Positions 7,664 through 14,323 of a stretch of DNA of 14,542 nucleotides are shown piece after piece. The position numbers and the translations under genes are program-made. Source of the stretch: JAHEYF01 sp045805185 (GTDB taxonomy: Bacteria > Bacteroidota > Bacteroidia > B-17B0 > Aurantibacillaceae); contig JBJMLS010000240.1 in assembly GCA_045805185.1 (NCBI GenBank), positions 1-14,542 on the forward strand, read 5' to 3'. Position 1 is the first letter of the stretch, and each line of letters opens with the position of its first letter. Under the pieces are notes generated by a model that was not told where the DNA came from, did not search any database, and saw only the letters and a list, made by a program, of their open reading frames with translations.

Positions 7664-7775
7664 GTGAATTCGATTTCCGTGAAATTACGGATTCCCCTTT
7701 GCAAGACCTATAAAATTATTTGTAAATTGCAGATACAAGATTCTGGCCTTAGTGCAGTATTCTAAAAATAAATCT

Positions 7776-10700
7776 ATGACAAAAAAAATACTGCTCCTCT
7801 CCCTTTATTTGATTTGCGCTTATTTTACAAAGGCACAGGACCTGGTTACAAAAATTGATTCGAGGTCCGGAAAGGTTGGCATCTGGAACGAAAAAACAAA
7901 GAAATGGACGACCGCGCCGATCTATAGAAACATACAACATGCAGGCGAATACATCGGCGACGAATACCGGATAACTTATTTCATAGGCATCGGACCCAAA
8001 TACACGCTTATTCCTAAAAATGGTATTGCAACGGGCGCCCCGGTTTTCGATGAGATAAAAGAAGTAGCGCGCAATCCTCTCCTGGCCCTGGTAAAAATAA
8101 AAAAAGCCTATTGGATCTACAGGATCGGGAAAGGCTTGCTTGTTCCCGAAGGAAGCTTTAGCGACTATGCAACAGGCGGAAACCCCAGGTACCTGAAACT
8201 GAAGAAAGGAAATAACTGGCAGCTTTTCGACACACAAAAACTTCGCCTCCTGCCGCTGTCTTATCCTGACATCAGGGAAACGGAAACAGATCCCGGTGAT
8301 AGCCTTCCGGTTTTTGTGGTGCAAAAGGAAAAATGGGGACTCGCAGATGCGAATGGAAAACTGCTGATCCCCTGCGATTACGACGCGCTCTCTTCCGAAT
8401 TTCCCTTACGCGCCACTAAAGAAAACAAATGCGGCATTTTTGACCGCAACGGGAAAGTTATAATTCCCTGCGAATACGATTCCATCGAAAACAAAGTTGT
8501 TGTAGCAATGCGATCGGGTTCTCTCGAGGAAGCTGAAGTATACCGGCTGAAAAAAAATGAAGCCTACACGTATGCCGATAGAAATGGAAAGATCTGCGAA
8601 GACGTTAAGTATACCACGCTGCACCGGGGCTTTTCCGGAAGATACGGGCCTGCATCACAACTTCTTTTCCAGGTTAAATACAATGATAAATGGGGAATTG
8701 TTGATTCTTCCAATCAGATCGTCATACCCTTTATTTACGATGAATTGGGTGAGCTGGTTAATGGAAACCTCGCCGCGCGAAAAGATGGAAAGGCAGGAGC
8801 GATCAATTTAAAAAATGAAATTGTATTTCCCTTTAGCTACGATTATTACCAGCGCATGGATAAGGATTTCCTGCGCCGGAACAAGAACACCGTGCTGGTT
8901 AACAAGGGCTGCAATTGTGATCCCCTGTCTCTTGGTGGCCTATGGGGAATGACGGACACATCAGGGAATGTACTGATCGAAGCCCAGGCAAGCATTACTC
9001 CTCTTTATCTGCAGGGTTTTTACTACCACGATCCGGAGCTCGAAAATTACGAAGACTCTACCCTGATCGGTTATCTCTGGAATATTGGCGGTGAAAAAAC
9101 ACAAACGGTTTCTTCTGTGGACTCCGCCGATCTGGAAAATTATGATGTGGAAGGGAATATGTCAATGGCAAGACAAGTGATGATCAATTATTCTTTTCAT
9201 TTTGAAGGGGGAAAAACAGGGATCATGAGCCTGGAAGGAAAATTCATACTTAAGCCGGAGTTTGATAATTTAATTATCAGCAGTGCGGATAGATACGGAG
9301 AACGCTCATTCTTTAATCTGCCTGTGAACCGGCCGGATAAAAATTCTTCCGGGCAATACCACGTTAACAAAACACAGGATGTGATCGCCGTAAAGAATAA
9401 AAAATTCGGAATATACAGCTGGGAAGGCAAAGAGATCATTCCCTGCCAGTATGATAGCATCGCTTTCGAATACACACACAGCTGCTCAAACATTGTCGAT
9501 TCACTTTTTACGCTGAGGGGATATCCCAAAACAATATACAAAGTATACAGCAATGGTAAATACGGCTACAGGGAGGGGAGGGGAGCGGAACTGGCGGAAC
9601 CCTTGATTTACCGTGACCTGATGCAGCTGGATATTGCATCTTATGATTCCGTTCTTCTCAATGCGAACTATACCGCATTTCCTGAGAATCTGTCCTGTGT
9701 GAATGTTGTTTCCGGTAATCCGCTTTTTAAAAATTACCAGGTTCACCAGAGAAAGGAGATCATTGACCCGAATACCGGAGGGGAAATGCAGGTAGACATG
9801 GCGGAGGATTTTGGTTTTACTGAAAAGGGACCTTTTAATTTTTTGGACAACTCATCCCTGAAGCTTAGCTCTAATAATTGGGCGGAAGACCTTCTTCTCA
9901 TTGACAATAACTTCAGGCCCTACAAATTGAGCAGCCTGCAAAGCCAGCTTAGAATGTCCGTTGAGGGAGATATTGATTCCCTTTGCGATGGAAATACTAA
10001 GATCATCGCTTACCTGCGTGATCCCGGACAAACAAGCGCTCTTTTTTTTCTGGACTACCTGTTCATAAAACAGCAGGGCAAATGGTACCTGAAGAATTTT
10101 TATAATGAAGCGCTTTTGAATAAGGGCTGCGGCTTTGACAGCATTTCCATGTACAACGGTTCATTCTTTAAAGGATGGCTGAATGGGAAATACGCCTACT
10201 ACTCTTTTAAGGCCCGGCTTTTTTCACCACCGGAGATCGGACTCGAATTTCCGGAAAGCAGTGAATCTTCAAAAATAGTTTGCAGCAATTGTGAGTTTGA
10301 AATGAAAAAATATGTGGCCCAGGCATCGGTACAAAACTTTGACGCTGAAGGAGTGGAAATGATCACAACCGTAGATGTTGTGCATGAAACTCCCTTTGTA
10401 AAAAAAGGGAAATTCAACATACTGGATGAAAGCAACAGCCTTGTACTGGACAAATGGGCGGATGAGATCCGAATTGCGGTACCCGATCCGCGTTATAACT
10501 TTAGTGTCACTGATAGCAGCAGTTCTGTATATAAACATTGGGGGGCAGATACACCGGAAGGCTGGCCGCTCTTTAACATGTATAAGCAAAGCATAGCCTT
10601 GAAATACGGAAGTACCTGGAGAGTAACTTCCTTAACAAAGCCTGAAATTTGTCTCGATGGATTTGACGACGCTTCTTATGTCAATAGCTATTGGGCCGTA

Positions 10701-12239
10701 AAGAAAAACGGGAAAACCGCCCTCATCGATACGAATGGGAATTATACAATTCAACCGCGCCATGAAAATTTTTCGCTCTGCGCGCCTGTTGAATTTGAGG
10801 CCCAAGCCGAACAGCTGTTTGTAAATTATACGAACGGGAAAGCAAACCCTTTTTACAGGTTCTATGCTTCAAACCTGGTGATCGGGGTGAATTCAGGAAA
10901 ATACGGGGTCTATTCTTCCTCGGGAAAAGAAATTATCCCTCCTCTTTACGACAGTATTTCCTATGAGTTCAATCGCGGGTACGACTACGAACAGGATTCG
11001 CTTTCCGCTGCCCTCGGAAGCCACAACTATTATTTCAAAGCCTGGCAGGGAAAACTATTCGGTTATTTCTCGGTCGCGGGAAAACAGCTCAGCCCTCTAA
11101 GCATAGAAAAAGAACTGGGCGATATTGTAGTTCCCACCTGGGATTCGCTCGCTGATAAAAAATACGCGGGCCGTTTTACCGGCGCTGAGTCTTCAGTAGA
11201 AATTGTGGCGGCGCAAACCGAAACGCGGCAACTGAAAGTATACAGTGAGATGCCCTCCGTTGATGCGGACGGAAATGAATTTATGGATACTACTTCTGAG
11301 CGCTGCAACCTCGTTATAAAAGGCAAATTCAATTTTGTATATAAGCCCGCAACGGAACTGATGCAGGAAAGCTGGTTCGATGATGTGCTGCTTATCGGGA
11401 ACTACGAAAGCTATCCGCTCAGCTCCATATATACGCAGCTCCTGATCAATTCTTTTCCCTGCGACTCCATCACTGATCCGCTTACCAATAAAAAAATACC
11501 GGGGAAGCCCGCAAGCACAGGAAACAGAATAAAAGATCTCCGGAACACGGTTTTTGTAAAGAAAGAGAACAAATGGTTCCCGCTCAGCTTATTCAATCCC
11601 GGATTGTTTTCAGGAAGCATCGGCTTCGACAGCATAGCTGTGAATGGCTCTGATTTTTTTAAAGGATACCTCAACAACAAGTTTGCTTATTATTCCTTCA
11701 GCCAAAATGCAGAGCAGGCGCCCGCGTACGAGCTTGAATATCCCGGAAGCGCTGTATCCGAAAGGATCGTGTGCCGGAACTGTACGTATGAAATGAAAAA
11801 ATGCAAAGAAGGAATAACTGTTGAAGAAATAGATGGCTGGGGAAATTCGGAATTCTCCGTTTCTTATCAGGCTTCGGAAATACCATTGATTAAAAAAGGG
11901 GAGCTGAATATTTTAAGTACCGATTATGAATTGCTGCTTGCTAATTGGGCGGATGATATTCTCTTGCCTGCCGCGAATAAAAATTGTTCCCTTGGGCTCA
12001 GCGATGGCAACGGCGCAGTTTACCAGCAGGAAACGCATCAGTTGAGCAATACCTGGCTGGGCACAAGCAAAGCAAGCATCGCCCTTAAATACGGTAATTC
12101 GTGGCGGTTAACTACTGTTGCACACCCGGAAACTTTTATCGATGGCTTTGAAAAGGTCATTTTCCAAAACGGTTTTTGGGAAGCAACAAAGAACGGGAAA
12201 ACGTATTTTTACCAGCTTGAGAACCTGAAGGAAAAATAA
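7776..12239 (+). CDS. Giant exported WG-repeat protein with internal duplication
   Basis: About 1487 residues. I choose the ATG at 7776 over the GTG at 7752 because it starts a clean signal peptide (MTKKILLLSLYLICAYFTKA, Gln21 next). The mature N-terminal third is an array of WG (KWG) repeats: K33-VGIW, K186-WGLADANGKLLIPCDYD, K218-CGIFDRNGKVIIPCEYD, K305-WGIVDSSNQIVIPFIYD, then more diverged copies. From residue 479 two units of about 500 residues follow each other (479-978 and 979-1473), each with WG repeats, two GKFN.L...WADD segments, an AYYSF segment and an IVC.NC..EMKK motif. A 14-residue stub of a third unit ends the protein. WG repeats are thought to make beta-rich binding folds; no enzyme domain is visible. 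Ligand and exact location (periplasm or surface) are unknown. Its stop directly abuts the convergent thioredoxin stop. Confidence 0.93.
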   Translation: MTKKILLLSLYLICAYFTKAQDLVTKIDSRSGKVGIWNEKTKKWTTAPIYRNIQHAGEYIGDEYRITYFIGIGPKYTLIPKNGIATGAPVFDEIKEVARNPLLALVKIKKAYWIYRIGKGLLVPEGSFSDYATGGNPRYLKLKKGNNWQLFDTQKLRLLPLSYPDIRETETDPGDSLPVFVVQKEKWGLADANGKLLIPCDYDALSSEFPLRATKENKCGIFDRNGKVIIPCEYDSIENKVVVAMRSGSLEEAEVYRLKKNEAYTYADRNGKICEDVKYTTLHRGFSGRYGPASQLLFQVKYNDKWGIVDSSNQIVIPFIYDELGELVNGNLAARKDGKAGAINLKNEIVFPFSYDYYQRMDKDFLRRNKNTVLVNKGCNCDPLSLGGLWGMTDTSGNVLIEAQASITPLYLQGFYYHDPELENYEDSTLIGYLWNIGGEKTQTVSSVDSADLENYDVEGNMSMARQVMINYSFHFEGGKTGIMSLEGKFILKPEFDNLIISSADRYGERSFFNLPVNRPDKNSSGQYHVNKTQDVIAVKNKKFGIYSWEGKEIIPCQYDSIAFEYTHSCSNIVDSLFTLRGYPKTIYKVYSNGKYGYREGRGAELAEPLIYRDLMQLDIASYDSVLLNANYTAFPENLSCVNVVSGNPLFKNYQVHQRKEIIDPNTGGEMQVDMAEDFGFTEKGPFNFLDNSSLKLSSNNWAEDLLLIDNNFRPYKLSSLQSQLRMSVEGDIDSLCDGNTKIIAYLRDPGQTSALFFLDYLFIKQQGKWYLKNFYNEALLNKGCGFDSISMYNGSFFKGWLNGKYAYYSFKARLFSPPEIGLEFPESSESSKIVCSNCEFEMKKYVAQASVQNFDAEGVEMITTVDVVHETPFVKKGKFNILDESNSLVLDKWADEIRIAVPDPRYNFSVTDSSSSVYKHWGADTPEGWPLFNMYKQSIALKYGSTWRVTSLTKPEICLDGFDDASYVNSYWAVKKNGKTALIDTNGNYTIQPRHENFSLCAPVEFEAQAEQLFVNYTNGKANPFYRFYASNLVIGVNSGKYGVYSSSGKEIIPPLYDSISYEFNRGYDYEQDSLSAALGSHNYYFKAWQGKLFGYFSVAGKQLSPLSIEKELGDIVVPTWDSLADKKYAGRFTGAESSVEIVAAQTETRQLKVYSEMPSVDADGNEFMDTTSERCNLVIKGKFNFVYKPATELMQESWFDDVLLIGNYESYPLSSIYTQLLINSFPCDSITDPLTNKKIPGKPASTGNRIKDLRNTVFVKKENKWFPLSLFNPGLFSGSIGFDSIAVNGSDFFKGYLNNKFAYYSFSQNAEQAPAYELEYPGSAVSERIVCRNCTYEMKKCKEGITVEEIDGWGNSEFSVSYQASEIPLIKKGELNILSTDYELLLANWADDILLPAANKNCSLGLSDGNGAVYQQETHQLSNTWLGTSKASIALKYGNSWRLTTVAHPETFIDGFEKVIFQNGFWEATKNGKTYFYQLENLKEK
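9210..10709 (+). repeat. Intragenic repeat unit 1 of the WG-repeat gene (about 500 codons)
   Basis: Residues 479-978. Landmarks shared with unit 2 are GKTGIMSLEGKFILKP (479), KFGIYSWEGKEIIP (543), GPFNFL...NWAEDLLL (685), GKYAYYSF, IVCSNCEFEMKK (Cys836/Cys839), GKFNIL...KWADEI (878) and QSIALKYGSTWRVTS. The matches are at protein level; the DNA has diverged, so this is an old duplication. Confidence 0.85.
10710..12194 (+). repeat. Intragenic repeat unit 2 of the WG-repeat gene (about 495 codons)
   Basis: Residues 979-1473. The counterparts are GKTALIDTNGNYTIQP (979), KYGVYSSSGKEIIP (1042), GKFNFV...SWFDDVLL (1183), NKFAYYSF, IVCRNCTYEMKK (Cys1333/Cys1336), GELNIL...NWADDILL (1375) and ASIALKYGNSWRLTT. 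Offsets from unit 1 are consistently 495-500 residues. The last 14 codons of the gene (12195-12236, GKTYFYQLENLKEK) begin a third unit that stops at once. Confidence 0.85.
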
Positions 12240-12557
12240 TTAATTCAGGTCCTCCAGCATTTTTACTACATATTCTTCCTTGCTGGTAGCAGTGCCTTCA
12301 ACTAAAGCTCCATCCTTAAAAGTAGCCATGAATGGAAGATTGTCTACCCCCCCCATTTGTCTGGTCGCGTCATTCTCCTCGGCATTAACTTCCACAAATA
12401 CCACATCGGTGAAGCGCTCATCGGCAGCCAGCCTTTTAAACTTAGGCGAAAACAATTTGCAGGAGCCGCACCAGTCGGCAAAATACTTTACAATAACTTT
12501 TTTGTTTGACTTGATGATGCTTTCAAAATCCGCATCGGTGGAGAGTTGTACGTTCAT
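12240..12557 (-). CDS. Thioredoxin family protein (CGSC active site)
   Basis: The product is 105 residues from the ATG at 12555-12557; an in-frame TTG at 12576-12578 would add seven residues (MKVKLLN) but is less likely. It has the thioredoxin fold: a strand VIVKYFAD, the redox motif W29-C30-G31-S32-C33, then a helix FSPKFKRLA, the strand VVFVEVNAEEN and the cis-proline loop NLPFMATF followed by KDG. The second active-site variable residue is Ser (CGSC) instead of the usual CGPC, which tends to alter the redox potential. No signal peptide is present, so it acts in the cytoplasm as a disulfide reductase. Its stop codon abuts the stop of the convergent WG-repeat gene with no spacer and no terminator. 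The upstream side (from 12558) is a degraded, A/T-rich region. Confidence 0.93.
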   Translation of the reverse strand: MNVQLSTDADFESIIKSNKKVIVKYFADWCGSCKLFSPKFKRLAADERFTDVVFVEVNAEENDATRQMGGVDNLPFMATFKDGALVEGTATSKEEYVVKMLEDLN

Positions 12558-12590
12558 GTTTAAAAGTTTTACTTTCAATTAATATTTTTA

Positions 12591-12758
12591 TTAGCGGCTT
12601 AGGCCTTTTGCTGTAACCTTAGACAGCATACGGGCAGACGCGGCATCCAAATGTTGAAGTCGCTTGTACAAAGATATGCTTAAAATAGGTACCTTTGAAA
12701 GTTCATATTCTAAGAGTACACTTGGTATTATTGAAATTGCTATTTGGCTATCGATGAG
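12591..12758 (-). pseudogene. Possible 3' remnant of an unidentified gene
   Basis: Minus-strand open frame of 55 codons ending TAA (12591-12593), with a stop just upstream and no credible start except an internal ATG. The last 26 codons (about 12594-12671), LYKRLQHLDAASARMLSKVT..., are G/C-richer and look like a natural amphipathic C-terminus. The part beyond about 12,670 switches to A/T-rich sequence. I read it as the end of a gene whose 5' portion was replaced by foreign DNA. The family is not recognised, and a chance open frame cannot be excluded. Confidence 0.3.
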
Positions 12759-13064
12759 TTAGCAAGAAAAAATACTTGGAAATAATAAAACTTTAGCGGA
12801 TAACAATAATAATGTCAAGCATTTGAATTTCACTGAAGAATGGGGCTTCACTAATGAAGAATTATATTCACTTGCAAATTAATATAGAAGCATTCTTCAC
12901 AAAAAAGACATGAAATCCCGAAGCGAGAAATTGAAGCATTTCTAACATCTTTAATAAGAAGTTTCCTTGTAAAAATAGGATTGGGTTATCTTCTTTTTTT
13001 TCAAAAAATACAAACTGTATATCCAAGGAAGAGTATTTTAAAGCCTAATGAAGCAATCAAATGA
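12676..13064 (+). pseudogene. Decayed coding remnants in A/T-rich region
   Basis: From the ATG at 12676 a frame reads MLKIGTFESSYSKSTLGII..., is stopped by TAG (12760-12762), continues as QEKILGNNKTLADNNN...FTEEWGFTNEELYSLAN to TAA (12880-12882), and then runs to TAA at 12943-12945. A different frame is open from 12888 to TGA at 13062-13064 (...IPKREIEAFLTSLIRSFLVKIGLGYLLFF). The protein-like stretches are broken by stops and a frame change, which suggests a gene in decay. I do not recognise the family. Apart from this and the overlapping minus-strand frame, 12558-13047 holds nothing I can identify. Confidence 0.35.
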
Positions 13065-13303
13065 AAAAATGAAATATTCAGTAGAACAATCTAGCAAACA
13101 TTGTAAACGAGAACAAGCCGAAAACTAAGGCTTATGAATACGCATGGATTGGTTCTGCAGCAGTCGTTTTTCTTGCTGGAATTATTATTGCTGTTATTAT
13201 CTTATTTCAGTTTCACACTGAAAAAATATTTTCATTTAACGAGCAATCAACATATCAAGATTTTGGTACTGTATTAACAGGAACTGCTGGATTACTCTTT
13301 ACG
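13048..13303 (+). pseudogene. N-terminal part of the putAbiC-like gene, without a usable start (probable frameshift)
   Basis: The frame of the downstream gene is open back to 13085 (after TAG at 13082-13084). It encodes NNLANIVNENKPKTKAYEYA, then a membrane segment (WIGSAAVVFLAGIIIAVIIL, 13145-13204) and most of a second one (FGTVLTGTAGLLFTM, from 13262). This stretch contains no ATG, GTG or TTG in frame. An ATG at 13048 opens the neighbouring frame (MKQSNEKMKYSVEQ...), which ends at 13126-13128. Reading that frame up to about 13083 and then skipping one base gives MKQSNEKMKYSV + NNLANIV..., a natural N-terminus, so one extra base (or two missing) near 13084 is the simplest explanation. A sequencing error or a rare ATT start (13100) are alternatives. 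Confidence 0.6.
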
Positions 13304-14323
13304 ATGGCTAGTGTTCTGTTTTTTACATACACATTATTCCAGACAAAGAAAGAAATGAAATTGCAGATTAATGAAATGAAAAATAGTTCCTCAGCACTTA
13401 GAAAACAATCGAGAGCATTAATTTCTCAGCAAGCAGTTACCACTTTCTTTTATTTGATTGAAAACCATAAAAAAATGATTGACTCGCTGAATTTTGGAGA
13501 ATATGGAAATGGTGTGAATGGACTTGAAGCAATTTACAATAAAACTAAAGTTGAACTCAATGAGTATGGAAGTTATATCCTTCAAAAAACATTCCCTAAC
13601 TCACACAAAACTACTTTTCACCCAATCAGTTTGATTAAAGAATATAATGAGGAGTTAAAGGAAATCTACGACTCAATAAATCATATTTCTAAGTTGGTAA
13701 CACAAAAACTTAAAGACGACCCGTTCTATCATGAAACCCTGTACAACTATATGTCAATTGGAGAAAAGTATATGTTTGGACTTTATAGTTTAAATTGTAA
13801 AGGAGAAGTTGTTTCTAGTGTATTTAGTTATGAAAACTTTTTTCGTAGAAATACCAATTATGTTAACGCAAAAGAATCAGGCTACTTACCAAAAATTTGG
13901 TTTGACCTAATTTCAACAGTAACGCGAGTAAAACCAAATTTGCCCGTGCTTGAGTTTAAGAATATATTAAGCCAAATTATGTGTGTTGATATATTTGCTG
14001 ATCATTTGATTTCTCCAAAGAATCCACTTGAATGTTTAGAAATTGAAATTACTTCTTCAATTAATGGAACGCCAAAATTTACTAAATCAGTAAATATTTA
14101 TCGCAAATTTATTGATGACTTACATTTGAGATTGGACTTCTCGCAGGAAATAGGTGATTTTATTAATGAATATGCTTACGAGAAAATTAAAGTTTTGCCA
14201 ATAAATTCTTATACTAAATTTGAATTCGAAATTAAATTTTACTTACGTTGTAATAACTCTAAGTATAGTATATTACGAAGGTTTGAATGTAAGCCCCCCT
14301 TTTTTCAGACAGTGCTAAAGTAG
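13304..14323 (+). CDS. putAbiC-like membrane protein (putative phage abortive infection), probably damaged at both ends
   Basis: 339 residues from the first in-frame ATG, but that ATG lies inside the second transmembrane segment, so the true protein starts further upstream (see the 13048-13303 entry). After the membrane segment (FFTYTLFQTKKEMKLQ) comes a polar coiled coil (about residues 14-43) and then TTFFYLIENHKKMIDSL (46-62). The order two TM helices, FG..L.G..G...T..S....TYTLFQ.KKE, coiled coil, FF.L...H is the layout I associate with the 'putative phage abortive infection protein' family, whose members are thought to trigger growth arrest upon phage attack. This assignment is from memory and rests on architecture rather than catalytic residues. 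The C-terminus is also suspect: roughly the last 11 codons (from about 14288) coincide with the end of an IS3-family element. The DNA is clearly more A/T-rich than the genes to the left, suggesting horizontal origin. Confidence 0.65.
   Translation: MASVLFFTYTLFQTKKEMKLQINEMKNSSSALRKQSRALISQQAVTTFFYLIENHKKMIDSLNFGEYGNGVNGLEAIYNKTKVELNEYGSYILQKTFPNSHKTTFHPISLIKEYNEELKEIYDSINHISKLVTQKLKDDPFYHETLYNYMSIGEKYMFGLYSLNCKGEVVSSVFSYENFFRRNTNYVNAKESGYLPKIWFDLISTVTRVKPNLPVLEFKNILSQIMCVDIFADHLISPKNPLECLEIEITSSINGTPKFTKSVNIYRKFIDDLHLRLDFSQEIGDFINEYAYEKIKVLPINSYTKFEFEIKFYLRCNNSKYSILRRFECKPPFFQTVLK

Noticed and set aside
7752..7775. GTG start eight codons upstream for the WG-repeat gene
   Set aside because: It would put eight polar residues ahead of a normal signal peptide; the ATG at 7776 gives the canonical N-terminus.
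7779..7790. A8 run just after the WG gene start and T8 run near 10,042 as phase-variation switches
   Set aside because: Runs of eight are common in Lys/Phe codons of this genome and nothing else indicates switching.
12558..12578. TTG start seven codons upstream for the thioredoxin
   Set aside because: The ATG at 12557 gives the usual thioredoxin length (105 aa); the extra residues come from A/T-rich leader sequence.
12818..12880. EEWGFTNEELYSLAN as an acyl-CoA-binding-protein-like motif
   Set aside because: The resemblance is limited to a short WGF..EELY stretch inside a broken frame, too little to assign a family.
12558..13047. CRISPR array or tandem DNA repeats in the A/T-rich gap
   Set aside because: No regularly spaced direct repeats are visible; the region consists of degraded coding-like sequence.
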